Shown one piece after another: positions 8,576 through 17,701 of a stretch of 64,000 bases of DNA. Within the stretch, counting starts at the first letter, position 1. Every line of letters starts with the position of its first letter. Both the position numbers and the translations under genes were made by a program. Source of the DNA: Falsirhodobacter halotolerans (lineage in GTDB: Bacteria > Pseudomonadota > Alphaproteobacteria > Rhodobacterales > Rhodobacteraceae); contig NZ_JALJAZ010000001.1 in the NCBI RefSeq assembly GCF_022899245.1, forward strand, positions 2,512,802 to 2,576,801, read 5' to 3'. The notes below the pieces were generated by a model. It had not been told where the DNA came from, ran no database searches, and saw only the letters and a list, made by a program, of their open reading frames with translations.

Positions 8576-9022
8576 TCAGCCGGGCCCCAGAAGATCGCGG
8601 CGATACCGTTCCCGCACAAAGGCGATGTCGCCCTGACCGGGCAGGGACAGGATCGCCTCCACATGCAGGAACACGTCGCCCTGCCCCGGTTCCATCCGCG
8701 TCACGCGGCGTTGGGGGTGCAGGGGGGCGATCAGCGTGCCGAAAGGCCGGTCCCCCGCCAGAGCCGCCGCCAGATCGGGGGGCAGGCTGGCGGGGCGATA
8801 CCAGTTCTCCGCCTCGGACACGCAGGTCGTGCCCCAGGCCAACGCCACGCGGCGATGGTGCAGCATGCCGGTCAACGGCACGTCCGCCGCGCCGCAGGGC
8901 ACGTCGAAGATCACCCGCGCCACAAGCGTGTCGCCCGCCAGACGCCCCCGACACCACGCCGCCAACGCCGCGCTGGCCGTGGGATGGGCCGCCAGATGGG
9001 CGATGAACCCGTCCGCCGTCAC
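8576..9022 (-). CDS. Chorismate lyase (UbiC)-like protein
   Basis: 148-residue protein whose centre resembles chorismate pyruvate-lyase: LHHRRVALAWG, SEAENWYRP and RPFGTLIAPL are close to the SxAxNWYxP...PFG pattern of UbiC. UbiC makes 4-hydroxybenzoate for ubiquinone. The family match is by eye. The chain is somewhat shorter than E. coli UbiC and I did not verify all catalytic residues, so enzymatic activity is unproven. Its start overlaps the cpdB stop by 4 bp (ATGA), meaning co-translation with that gene. Confidence 0.55.
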   Translation of the reverse strand: MTADGFIAHLAAHPTASAALAAWCRGRLAGDTLVARVIFDVPCGAADVPLTGMLHHRRVALAWGTTCVSEAENWYRPASLPPDLAAALAGDRPFGTLIAPLHPQRRVTRMEPGQGDVFLHVEAILSLPGQGDIAFVRERYRRDLLGPG

Positions 9023-10980
9023 AGCGTCAGGCGATAGGTGACAAAGCCATCCTCGGTCCGGCCCGCCTCCTCCAGCGCCAGACCCCGGGCGCGCACCTCG
9101 TCCAGATAGGTGGCGGCCCCGGGGCCGGTGTCGAACAGGACGGTCGCGCCCGCCGCCGGGGCAAAGGACCAGTTGCCGTCCGCCGCGGGCCGGATCGTTC
9201 CCTGATCCCGGATATACCGCACGACGATGTCGCGGTTGGTGTCGGGGGCCGCGAAGATCGTGGTGCTGCCATCCGCGCCCGCGAAACTTCCCCCGCCCGA
9301 GGCGCGGTAGTTGTTGGTGGCCACCACGAATTCCTGATCCGGCGCGACGGGCTGCCCGTTCCAGGCCAGATCGACGATGCGGTGCGCGCCTTCATCCGCC
9401 AGCGCCCCGTCGGCGTCGAAGCGCGACGGCTGCGTCACGTCGATGCGATAGGTCACGCCGTCGATCACGTCGAAATTATACGACCGGAAATCGGGGTTCA
9501 GCAGCGGCTGATCCGTCCCCCCGGCCTCGATCCGGTTGAACGCCCCGGCCGAGCGTTCCAGCCAGTCGGCCAGCTGCGCCCCGGTGATGCGCACGGCGCA
9601 CAGCGTGTTGGGATAAAGATAAAGATCGGCCACGTTCTTGATCGCCACCGGACCCGCCGGCACGTCGGTGTAATAGTCGGGGCCCCCGCGCCCGCCCGCC
9701 TTGAAGGGGGCCGCGGCGGACAGCAACGGCAGATCCGCGTGTTCGGTCCCCTGCAATTGCTGCGCGACATACCAGCTTTGCGCCAGACCGACGATCTGCA
9801 CCGACGGATCGTCGGCCACCTGCGCGAAATAGCTGTGCAGGGGGGCGTCCGACTGCCCCACCTCGGCCCGGACATAGGCCAGCGTCGCCGTATGCGCGTC
9901 CGCCGTGGCGGCGATGGCGGGGGCGAAATCTTCGACCAGCGGCTTGACGGACCGATCCTCGGCCCGGGCCGAGATGGCATAAAGCGCGGTCTCCCCCTGC
10001 GCCACGGTCCAACGGTCGCCCTCCCGCGCCAGCAGCAGGTCGATCATCCCCAGATGCGAGCCCCAGAATCCCGCCATGACCGCCGGCACCCCGTGAATCT
10101 GGCCGTTGCGCCGGTCCAGACCCGCACCGGAATACTCGTCGGACGGCCACGTGCCATGCGCATGGCCCAGAACCAGCGCGTCCACCCCCTCCACCTGCGC
10201 CAGGTGGAGGGCGGCGTTTTCCATCATCGGCGTCCGGTCGGCCATGTCGATGCCGGAATGGCACAGCGCCACCACGACCTCCGCCCCCGCCGCGCGCATT
10301 TCGGGAATCCATGCCTCTGCGGCCTCAAGGATGTCGCGCGCCGCATAGTGTCCTTCCAGATGGGCGCGGTCCCATTGCATGACCTGCGGCGGGACGAACC
10401 CGACGATGCCGATGCGCAACGGCGACGTCCTGCCCGCGCCATCGGTGATCTCACGCTCCAGAATGACATAGGGGCGGGCCAGAAGATCGTCCTCCAGCGG
10501 CGTGTCGCCCAATGTGCGCGCCACATTGGCGCAGACGATCGGAAAATCCGCCCCCGCATTCACCCGTTCCAGAAACGGCACGCCATAATTGAATTCGTGA
10601 TTGCCCAGCGTGCCCGCGTCATAGCCGACCGCGTTCATCCCCGCGATCACGGGATGCACGCCGCGCGCCATCCCGTCCTGCGCGGCCCAGTCGCCCATCG
10701 GATTGCCCTGCAGGTAATCGCCGTTGTCCACGGTGATGGAATTGGCGGCCTCGGCCCGCAATCCGGTCAGGATCGTGGCCGTGCGGGCCAGACCCGCCGT
10801 GTCGATCGGACGATCCGCGAAATAGTCATAGGGCTGAACGTGGCAATGCAGGTCGGTCGTCGCCAGGATGCGCAGATGCGCCTGCCCCGCCCCGGCCCGC
10901 GCGGTGAACGGATGCAGCAGGGTCACGGCCCCGGCGGCCCCCGACAATAGCAGCGTGCGGCGGGTCAGGATGGTGGGCAT
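9019..10980 (-). CDS. cpdB: Bifunctional 2',3'-cyclic-nucleotide 2'-phosphodiesterase/3'-nucleotidase, Tat-exported
   Basis: Periplasmic metallophosphoesterase of 653 residues that hydrolyses 2',3'-cyclic nucleotides and 3'-nucleotides to scavenge phosphate and nucleosides. The N-terminus has a twin-arginine motif TRRTLLLSG (6-14), a hydrophobic stretch and a probable cleavage after ARA. Metal ligands appear in TTDLHCHV (41-48), GNHEFNYG and VLGHAHG. The C-terminal nucleotidase domain contains NNYRASGGGSF. ATG 10980 puts the signal peptide at the very start. First gene of a two-gene unit with the UbiC-like protein. Confidence 0.93.
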   Translation of the reverse strand: MPTILTRRTLLLSGAAGAVTLLHPFTARAGAGQAHLRILATTDLHCHVQPYDYFADRPIDTAGLARTATILTGLRAEAANSITVDNGDYLQGNPMGDWAAQDGMARGVHPVIAGMNAVGYDAGTLGNHEFNYGVPFLERVNAGADFPIVCANVARTLGDTPLEDDLLARPYVILEREITDGAGRTSPLRIGIVGFVPPQVMQWDRAHLEGHYAARDILEAAEAWIPEMRAAGAEVVVALCHSGIDMADRTPMMENAALHLAQVEGVDALVLGHAHGTWPSDEYSGAGLDRRNGQIHGVPAVMAGFWGSHLGMIDLLLAREGDRWTVAQGETALYAISARAEDRSVKPLVEDFAPAIAATADAHTATLAYVRAEVGQSDAPLHSYFAQVADDPSVQIVGLAQSWYVAQQLQGTEHADLPLLSAAAPFKAGGRGGPDYYTDVPAGPVAIKNVADLYLYPNTLCAVRITGAQLADWLERSAGAFNRIEAGGTDQPLLNPDFRSYNFDVIDGVTYRIDVTQPSRFDADGALADEGAHRIVDLAWNGQPVAPDQEFVVATNNYRASGGGSFAGADGSTTIFAAPDTNRDIVVRYIRDQGTIRPAADGNWSFAPAAGATVLFDTGPGAATYLDEVRARGLALEEAGRTEDGFVTYRLTL

Positions 10981-11059
10981 GGGGCGCGTCCTCGGCAAGG
11001 GTTGGTTCGCCACCTTACCGCGGGAATGTGACAGGTTTCCAGCCTTCGTCCCCGGCGCA

Positions 11060-11081
11060 CCTTTCCAGAACCTTTCCAGAA
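11060..11081. promoter_or_regulatory. Tandem 11-bp direct repeat in the cpdB/RTX divergent promoter region
   Basis: Two perfect, directly adjacent copies of CCTTTCCAGAA (11060-11070 and 11071-11081). A third partial copy, TTTCCAG, lies at 11036-11042. An 11-bp period places copies on the same face of the helix, as in operators of PhoB/OmpR-type regulators, but the sequence does not match the PhoB box. The regulator is unknown. Confidence 0.35.
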
Positions 11082-11189
11082 CCCGCGCGATTTGAGGCAT
11101 AGGTCACGAACATGCCCCACCGCCGACGCTCCAATGCGCCGACCGGCCCATATCCTGATCCTACGGGTTTCGACGGGTGAGTGTGTGGC

Positions 11190-13934
11190 ATGTGGACGCT
11201 GGTGGGACACGCAAAAAGCGGCAATGGTGCGGGGCTGTTCGACGATCTCCGCCTTCTGGACGTCGGGGGCAAGACCGTCCTTTACGGCGCCACGCATTAC
11301 GGCGGCACGCTGGCCACCTGGGCGGTGGACGGCAAGGGCCTGAGCGCGATGGGCAGCGCCATCCCGCAATTGCGCACCGCCGGGGGCGCGGGGGTGGACA
11401 CCAGCCTTGCCTTCATCGGCATGAACGGCGGCAGCGCGCTGCTTTACGGCGGCGGTGGCACCGGGGGGATGTATCTGCGCAAGATCAAGCCCGACGGATC
11501 GCTGGACACGGCCATATCCCTGGGCACGCCGGACGGGTTGAAGGGGGGCGATCTGGTTCACGCCTCGACGGTCACCCTGGCCGATGGGCGCACCGCCGTC
11601 TATGGCGGCCTGGCCGAGGATCGGGGTCTGGGCACCCTGATCTTCAATGCCGACGGCACGTTGCAGCAGGCCCGCACCTGGCGCGATACGGAGCATGTCA
11701 ACGCCTTCGACGTGACCGACACCGCCGTGGGCAAGGTGGGGGGACAGACCTATCTCTTCACGCTGGGCACGGGGCGGGAAACCGGCCTGTCGGCCTGGGC
11801 GGTGAACCCCAACGGCACCCTGTCGGCCAAGCACAGCATCGGCCCGGACAAGGGGTTGTGGATCTCCGACCCCACGGGGGTGGAGGCGGTGACCCTGAAC
11901 GGCACCACTTTCCTGATCGTCAGCGCCGCCGGGTCCGGATCGCTCAGCGTCGTGCGCGTGGGGGCGGGCGGCACCATGACCCCGACCGATCATGTGCTGG
12001 ACGATCTGAACACCCGTTTCGCCGGCGCCACCGCGCTGGAGGTGGTGAGCGGGGGCGGCAATGTCTGGGTTCTGGTGGGGGGCGCGGATGACGGGATCAC
12101 CCTGTTCCGCCTGCTGCCGGACGGGCGGCTCTTGTCCGTCGGCACGCTGGTCGACACACAATCCATGGGGCTGGACAACGTCGCCTCCATCGTCGCGCGG
12201 GTGTCGGGCGGGATGCTCGACATCTTCATCTCCTCGGGCAGCGAGAACGGGGTCACGCATATGCGCGCCGCCCTGCCCGACGGCGTGGTGCGCAGCGCCC
12301 CGGCGGGCGGCGGGTCCGTGTCCGGCACCGCCAAGGGCGACGTCATCGTGGACGGGGCGGGGGTGGACCGGCTGACCGGGGGCGCGGGGGCGGATGTCTT
12401 CGTGCTGCGCGCCGACGGGCGGGCCGACACGATCACCGATTTCCAGCTGGGGGTGGACCGGATCGACATCTCCTCCTGGGGGTTGATCCGCGATCTGTCC
12501 CAACTGGTCATCGTCAAGACCGCCAACGGGTTTCGCGTGGAATACGGCAAGGAGGTGCTGCACGTCATCTCGTCCAACGGCAAGCCCATCGATCCCGCAC
12601 GCCTGACGCTGGAGGATCTGGTGGACGGCACCCGCATTCCCCCCGTCCTGCCCGAACGCCCCCCCTCGGTGGAGGTGCCCCCCCCGCCCTTGCGCCCCGT
12701 CACGGGGGGCCACGGCAACGACCGGATCATCGGCATGTCGGGCAACGACACCCTGTCCGGGGGGCGGGGAAACGATTCCCTTTATGGCAACGGCGGCAAT
12801 GACCATCTGGACGGGGGCGAAGGTGACGACCTGCTGGACGGGGGATCCGGCAACGACACCCTGATCGGAGGAAGCGGCAACGATACGCTTCTTGGCGGCA
12901 CCGGAAATGACCGCCTGGACGGGGGCGACGGCGACGATCTGCTGATCGGGGGCGACGGCCATGACAGCCTTGTCGGGGGAAACGGCAACGACACGCTGCG
13001 CGGCGATGCGGGCAACGACACCCTGATCGGGGGCGACGGCAACGATCTGCTGGAGGGGGGGGACGACCGCGACCTTCTGATCGGCGGGACGGGGGACGAC
13101 ACGTTGATCGGAGGCAGCGGCAACGACACGCTGGACGGGGGATCCGGCAACGACCTGCTGAACGGGGGCGATGGCGACGATCTGCTGATCGGAGATCTGG
13201 GCAACGACGTTCTTGACGGCGGCGCGGGTGCGGACACGCTGCGCGGGGGGCCGGGCAACGACACCCTGTTCGGGGGCAGCGGCAACGACCTGCTGCAAGG
13301 GGGGCACGGCGACGATCTGCTGCGCGGGGGCGGCGGCAATGACAAGCTGGTGGGGGGCAGCGGCAATGACACGCTGGAAGGCAACGGCGGCCATGACACC
13401 CTTCTGGGCGGCCCCGGAAACGACGCGCTTCTGGGGGGCGACGGGCGCGACCGTCTGGTCGGGGGGGGCGGTCACGATCTGCTGGTCGGGGGCAAGGGGG
13501 CCGATACGCTGCTGGGCGGCCCGGGCAACGATACGCTGGATGGCGGCAAGGGCCACGATGTCCTGAGCGGGGGCAACGGCCGGGACATCCTGTATGGCGG
13601 ATTGGGGTCGGACACGCTGACGGGCGGCGGCGGGGCGGATGTCTTCGTCTTTCGCGCGCGGGGCGAAAGCCCCGTGGGTCAGGGGCGCGACACGATCACC
13701 GATTTTCACCGCGGCATGGACAAGATCGATCTGAGCGGCATCCTGAAGGCCGGGGCCAGCATGTCCTTCATCGGCACAAACGAATTCTCCGGCCATGGCG
13801 GGGCGGAGGTGCGCCACACCGGCGCGGGCAATCACCGGATGGTGGTTGTGGACCTGAACGGCGACGGGGTGGCCGACATGCAGATCCTGCTGAACCACGT
13901 GGGCTCACTCGGGGCGGACGACTTCCTTTTGTAG
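11190..13934 (+). CDS. RTX (hemolysin-type calcium-binding) protein with N-terminal beta-propeller-like domain
   Basis: A 914-residue, glycine- and aspartate-rich protein without an N-terminal signal peptide, as expected for type I secretion. Domains in order: about 370 residues of repeated blades (patterns like LYGG...dGxL...GT) resembling a beta-propeller; a first serralysin C-type module (GADVFVLRADGRADTITDF); a proline-rich linker (about 490-505); 34 uninterrupted RTX nonapeptides; and a second M10-C-like module ending NHVGSLGADDFLL, typical of RTX export ends. No protease or lipase motif was seen. No ABC/membrane-fusion exporter genes lie nearby. GTG 11181 in the same frame is an alternative start. 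Confidence 0.9.
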   Translation: MWTLVGHAKSGNGAGLFDDLRLLDVGGKTVLYGATHYGGTLATWAVDGKGLSAMGSAIPQLRTAGGAGVDTSLAFIGMNGGSALLYGGGGTGGMYLRKIKPDGSLDTAISLGTPDGLKGGDLVHASTVTLADGRTAVYGGLAEDRGLGTLIFNADGTLQQARTWRDTEHVNAFDVTDTAVGKVGGQTYLFTLGTGRETGLSAWAVNPNGTLSAKHSIGPDKGLWISDPTGVEAVTLNGTTFLIVSAAGSGSLSVVRVGAGGTMTPTDHVLDDLNTRFAGATALEVVSGGGNVWVLVGGADDGITLFRLLPDGRLLSVGTLVDTQSMGLDNVASIVARVSGGMLDIFISSGSENGVTHMRAALPDGVVRSAPAGGGSVSGTAKGDVIVDGAGVDRLTGGAGADVFVLRADGRADTITDFQLGVDRIDISSWGLIRDLSQLVIVKTANGFRVEYGKEVLHVISSNGKPIDPARLTLEDLVDGTRIPPVLPERPPSVEVPPPPLRPVTGGHGNDRIIGMSGNDTLSGGRGNDSLYGNGGNDHLDGGEGDDLLDGGSGNDTLIGGSGNDTLLGGTGNDRLDGGDGDDLLIGGDGHDSLVGGNGNDTLRGDAGNDTLIGGDGNDLLEGGDDRDLLIGGTGDDTLIGGSGNDTLDGGSGNDLLNGGDGDDLLIGDLGNDVLDGGAGADTLRGGPGNDTLFGGSGNDLLQGGHGDDLLRGGGGNDKLVGGSGNDTLEGNGGHDTLLGGPGNDALLGGDGRDRLVGGGGHDLLVGGKGADTLLGGPGNDTLDGGKGHDVLSGGNGRDILYGGLGSDTLTGGGGADVFVFRARGESPVGQGRDTITDFHRGMDKIDLSGILKAGASMSFIGTNEFSGHGGAEVRHTGAGNHRMVVVDLNGDGVADMQILLNHVGSLGADDFLL
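12705..13622 (+). repeat. 34 contiguous RTX nonapeptide repeats (27-bp units)
   Basis: 34 in-frame units of consensus GGxGxDxLx, running from GGHGNDRII to GGLGSDTLT with no interruption, 918 bp in total. Several units are near identical at DNA level (for example GGSGNDTLI, GGDGDDLLI). The known role of such repeats is to bind Ca2+ in a parallel beta-roll that folds outside the cell. Confidence 0.95.
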
Positions 13935-14825
13935 CTCGGCCATCTGGATCGGGGGCCGAAAGCGCAGGCCGGTCCACACCGCCTTCCAGATCTGGCGTTG
14001 CAGGGGCTTTGCCACCTGACCGCCCCGCATCTGGCGATAGATTTGCCAGACGAACTGCGCCACGCCCGGCCATCCCTGTTCGCGCTTGCGAAACGATGTC
14101 TCGTTCCGCGCGCCATAGCGGAATTTCCACACGTTCTTGTCGGTGATCAGGCCATAGTTCACGCCCGCATTGTCCGGCGTGTCATGCACCACCAGACTGT
14201 CGGGCACGAAGATGCCGGGATAGGATCGGGCGATGCGCTGCGTGTATTCGGCATCGTCATACCAGATGAAGTAGTCCCGGATCGGCAGGCCATGCGCCGT
14301 CACCGCCCAGCGCGGCACCAGCGCCGACACGAAGGAACAGGACCGGACCAGCGTCCACGGCGTTTCGGGCGTGTAAAAGCGCGGCCAGTCCCAGACCGTG
14401 CCGGGGGTGTTCATCTCGCAATGCGATCCGTCGATCCATTTTACATTGGAACAGGCGAATGACGGACGCCACTGATACCGCGCCTCGAACCCCGTGATCG
14501 CGTCCAGCAGCTTTTTCAACGCGTCCGGTTCGGGATAGGCGTCGTCATCGCTGATCCAGAGATAATCGGCCCCCTGTTCATAGGCCAGCCGCATCCCTTC
14601 ATGAAACCCGCCCGCGCCGCCGATGTTTTCCGGCAGGCGGATGTGGCGAAGGGTGGGGTCGGTCATGCGGCCCATCACCTCGGCCGTGTCGTCGGTGGAG
14701 GCGTTGTCGATCACCAGAATGAAATCGGGCCGCACGGTCTGGGCCTGCAACGCCTCGATCACGCGCACCAGCTTGGCCGACCGGTTGAAAGTGACGATGA
14801 CGGCGGCGGTGGCGGTTCCTCTCAT
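13905..14825 (-). CDS. Family 2 glycosyltransferase (GlfT2/rhamnosyltransferase-like)
   Basis: 306-residue GT-A enzyme. It has the N-terminal VTFNR (11-15), VIDNASTDDT (38-47), the acceptor-loop motif ENIGGAGGF (66-74) and a nucleotide-binding DDD (93-95). A second acidic cluster WYDDAEY lies near residue 190. ENxGGAGG followed by SDDD is typical of galactofuranosyl- and rhamnosyltransferases. The start overlaps the stop of the preceding GT4 gene by 4 bp, so the pair likely acts on the same glycan. The 3' end overlaps the convergent RTX gene by 30 bp. The sugar is not identifiable. Confidence 0.88.
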   Translation of the reverse strand: MRGTATAAVIVTFNRSAKLVRVIEALQAQTVRPDFILVIDNASTDDTAEVMGRMTDPTLRHIRLPENIGGAGGFHEGMRLAYEQGADYLWISDDDAYPEPDALKKLLDAITGFEARYQWRPSFACSNVKWIDGSHCEMNTPGTVWDWPRFYTPETPWTLVRSCSFVSALVPRWAVTAHGLPIRDYFIWYDDAEYTQRIARSYPGIFVPDSLVVHDTPDNAGVNYGLITDKNVWKFRYGARNETSFRKREQGWPGVAQFVWQIYRQMRGGQVAKPLQRQIWKAVWTGLRFRPPIQMAELQKEVVRPE

Positions 14826-16447
14826 GCCGTGCCCTCCAGCGCGTCGGCATAAAGGGCCTTGATCACGTCTTCGGCCCGCGGATCGGCGGCGATGGCGGCA
14901 TAGTTGGCGTGCAGCGCCGCCACCTGCGCCATGCGGAAGGCGTCATCGCCCCACAACCGCCGAACGGCGGCCACGGTGGCACGGCGCGCCTTGGCCGGAT
15001 CGCGGGGCACCAGAAGCGCAGGTGGGATCAGTTCCCCCTGCGCGCCCACATCGGTGGAAATCGGGATCGCCCCCTTCTCCACCGCCTCGTAACAGACCAG
15101 CGCAAGCCCTTCGTTGGACGAGGGCAGAAGCAGGATATCGGTGCGCGCCAGAAGGGCGGGCACATCGGTGCCGGCGGGATGCATCCGCACCCGGTCGCGC
15201 AGGCCCAGACGGCCCAGCATCTGGATCACGGCGGGGGCGAACGGCCCCTCGCCCACGAAATCAAAGGTCAGATCGACCCCGGCGCCCTTTGCCCAATCGG
15301 CCAGCGCCTTCATCGTCAGCACCACCGTCAACGGACGCTTCTGGTAATAAAGCCGCCCGACAAAGGCGATGGACATCGTCTTGGCCTTGCCCTGCAGGCG
15401 GGCGGGGGGCAGGGCCTCGGCCCCGGCGGGCAACATGCGCCCCAGATGCACCCGCCCGGTCGCGGCAAACCGCGACGTCAGCGTGTCGCGCAGCTGGCGG
15501 CTGATCACGTGATGCGCGTGGATATAGTTCGACCAGACCCCGGCCATCCGCACATATCCGCCATCGGCATATTCCACCACATGCGTGGAATCGATGATGC
15601 GCACCCAGGGCGTCATCGCCCGCAACTGCGCCGCACAGGCATAGAGCGCCGAACAATGATGGATATGGACGATGCGGATGTTCTCCTCCCGCACCAGCGC
15701 CTCGACGAAGATCGGCCATTCGGCGGCGGGCAGGTAACGATCCAACCGGATGAACTCCACCCCCTCGGCCAGTTTGGGGGCCAGTCGTTGCAGGGCGGGC
15801 ACGTCGCACACGACGAAGACGCGCAACCCCATCTGCCGCGCCCAGGCAACACAGTCCAGCGCCAGCTTCTCCGCTCCGCCGGTTTCCAGCCAGTGCATCC
15901 CGATCAGAATGGCGGGCGCACGGTCCGCCGCCGGTTCCGCCGCATGGGGAAAGATGGGCGACAGCCCCCCGAACGGCAGGCTGCGCCACGGATGGCGCGC
16001 GCCCCGCGCCTGCACCATCCGCTCGCGGGCATAGCGCAGGCGTTCATAGGCCATGGGCGCGCGGTCCACCAAGGTGCGCAGCACGCGGGAACGGGGCAGC
16101 CACGGCGCCTCGCCTCCCGCCAGTTCGCCGGGGTTGGGCGGCCGCGGGATCGTGACATGGGCCGTGACACGGGGGGCGGGCGCGTCGGTCGGGCCCACCT
16201 CGATCACGCCCAGACATTCGGCGCGAATGTGGTCGGGTTCCAGCGTGTGATGACCCGCCACGATCTTGGCGGGCTTGCCCACCGCATCATCTCCCCGGGT
16301 CAGGACCAGCCGCACGCGGTATCCCGGAAACCGGCGCAGATAGATGGCGATGACCTTCTCCGCCTCGGCCCGGTAGTAGGCGTCCGTCCCATCCCCCGTG
16401 TCGTAGCGCGAGGCGGGGATGGCGGTGGCGTCGGCGATGTCGGACAT
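14822..16447 (-). CDS. Family 4 glycosyltransferase
   Basis: 541-residue GT-B glycosyltransferase. The C-terminal donor domain has IAFVGRLYYQKRP and the retaining GT4 signature LPSSNEGLALVCYEAVEKG with the E-x7-E pair. The N-terminal half has a glycogen-phosphorylase-like acceptor fold (GMHWLETGGAEKLALDC) preceded by about 170 residues with no recognised domain. Translationally coupled to the GT2 gene. The pair could decorate an exopolysaccharide, lipopolysaccharide or a protein; no polymerase or flippase gene is adjacent. Confidence 0.88.
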   Translation of the reverse strand: MSDIADATAIPASRYDTGDGTDAYYRAEAEKVIAIYLRRFPGYRVRLVLTRGDDAVGKPAKIVAGHHTLEPDHIRAECLGVIEVGPTDAPAPRVTAHVTIPRPPNPGELAGGEAPWLPRSRVLRTLVDRAPMAYERLRYARERMVQARGARHPWRSLPFGGLSPIFPHAAEPAADRAPAILIGMHWLETGGAEKLALDCVAWARQMGLRVFVVCDVPALQRLAPKLAEGVEFIRLDRYLPAAEWPIFVEALVREENIRIVHIHHCSALYACAAQLRAMTPWVRIIDSTHVVEYADGGYVRMAGVWSNYIHAHHVISRQLRDTLTSRFAATGRVHLGRMLPAGAEALPPARLQGKAKTMSIAFVGRLYYQKRPLTVVLTMKALADWAKGAGVDLTFDFVGEGPFAPAVIQMLGRLGLRDRVRMHPAGTDVPALLARTDILLLPSSNEGLALVCYEAVEKGAIPISTDVGAQGELIPPALLVPRDPAKARRATVAAVRRLWGDDAFRMAQVAALHANYAAIAADPRAEDVIKALYADALEGTA

Positions 16448-16528
16448 GGGGACTTATGGTTCCATCAGAGGCAGGATCGGCAAAATCTCTAACGAATCGC
16501 GGCGAATTCGCAACCCTCCGGCGCAGGA

Positions 16529-17692
16529 TCACGCCAGGATGCGCGGATCGGCCCCCAGATCCAGTCCGGGGAAGATCGCCCCCTCCACCGCCGCGCGGTC
16601 CAACCCAAACAGCCCGCGCATCGCCCACCCGGCATAGGCGCGGACATCCGCCGTGGGCATCAGGTCACGGCCGGCATAAAGATCGCCGTCGCCCAGGCCC
16701 GGCCATTGGCCGAACACCTGCCCGCCGCGCACCGCGCCGCCCGCCAGGATCATCGCGCCCCCTGTGCCGTGATCGGTGCCGCCGCCGCCGTTTTCCGCCG
16801 CCATGCGCCCGAATTCGGTCATCGCCAGCACCGTCGTGCGCGCCCAGTCCGGGCCCAGCCCCGCCTTCAACGTCAAGACGACGTCCGACACCTGCCCAAG
16901 ACCGCGCGTCAGGCCGCCCTTCTGACCGCGATGCGTGTCCCAGCCGTTGATGGAAAAGGTGGCGATGCGCGTCTCTTCCCGCAGGCGCGCGGCGGCGAAA
17001 CGGGCAATGGCCGTCAGGCCCTCCCCCTCGGCCTGATCGGGCATGGTGCGGCTGATGGCCAGCGCCTCGGCGGCGGGGACGGCGAAACGGGGGTCGTCGT
17101 GATACAATTCGTCGAACAGACGCTGCGCCTGCCCGTCCAGCACCAGCTTCGTTTCGGGCGCCCAGCTGGAGAAGGGCGCGCCCCCCGCCAGCACCGGCAT
17201 CGCCTCCGCCCCCACGGAATAGGCGGTCTGCGACCGCACCCCCGGCACCGCCTGCAACAGACGGTTCAGCCAGCCGTCGCGCCGCAGATGGGCGGGCACA
17301 TCCATGCCGGTGCCCGCCTCCAACAGGTCCTGCCCGTCGAAATGGCTGCGCTTGTCGCGATAGGGGGTGGAGACGGCCTGCACGAATCCCAACTCTCCCG
17401 CCGCCCATAACGGGCGCAGGGGGGCCAGGGCCGGGTGCATGGCGTAAAAGCCGTCCAGATCGAAGGCCCCGCCCTCCGGCCCCACGGACAGGGTCGGGCG
17501 CAACGCGCGCAAGGCCGCGTCGCCGTAAGGCTGGACCACGTCCAACCCGTCCATCGCCCCGCGCAGGATGATGACGACCAGCCGGTTGTCGCCCGGCGCC
17601 TCGGCCAGGGCGACCGTGCTCAGAAACGGATGCGCCGCGGCCGAGCATCCAAGCAGCGCCGAGCCTTGCAGGAACAGACGACGATTCAGCAT
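16529..17692 (-). CDS. DUF1501 domain-containing protein (Tat-exported)
   Basis: 387-residue protein with a twin-arginine-like leader NRRLFLQGSALLG at residues 3-15 and a sulfatase/alkaline-phosphatase-like fold as in other DUF1501 members. Internal motifs include TEFGRMAAENGGGGTDHG. The ATG is preceded by a strong AGGAGAGG. It lies 9 bp downstream of the DUF1800 gene. These two families are almost always paired; their joint role, probably periplasmic and perhaps in handling polysaccharide or peptide substrates, is not established. Confidence 0.9.
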   Translation of the reverse strand: MLNRRLFLQGSALLGCSAAAHPFLSTVALAEAPGDNRLVVIILRGAMDGLDVVQPYGDAALRALRPTLSVGPEGGAFDLDGFYAMHPALAPLRPLWAAGELGFVQAVSTPYRDKRSHFDGQDLLEAGTGMDVPAHLRRDGWLNRLLQAVPGVRSQTAYSVGAEAMPVLAGGAPFSSWAPETKLVLDGQAQRLFDELYHDDPRFAVPAAEALAISRTMPDQAEGEGLTAIARFAAARLREETRIATFSINGWDTHRGQKGGLTRGLGQVSDVVLTLKAGLGPDWARTTVLAMTEFGRMAAENGGGGTDHGTGGAMILAGGAVRGGQVFGQWPGLGDGDLYAGRDLMPTADVRAYAGWAMRGLFGLDRAAVEGAIFPGLDLGADPRILA

Positions 17693-17701
17693 GATCCTCT
17701 C

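Noticed and set aside
12705..13622. Tandem repeats considered as a CRISPR array
   Set aside because: The units are 27-bp coding repeats without spacers, in frame with an RTX protein.
10965..13898. A 977-codon open frame antisense to the RTX gene with repeated Val-Ala-Pro-Asp-Gln motifs
   Set aside because: Its periodicity simply mirrors the 27-bp RTX repeats. High GC at third positions keeps the antisense frame open. It runs through the cpdB start and the true RTX gene has clear domain matches.
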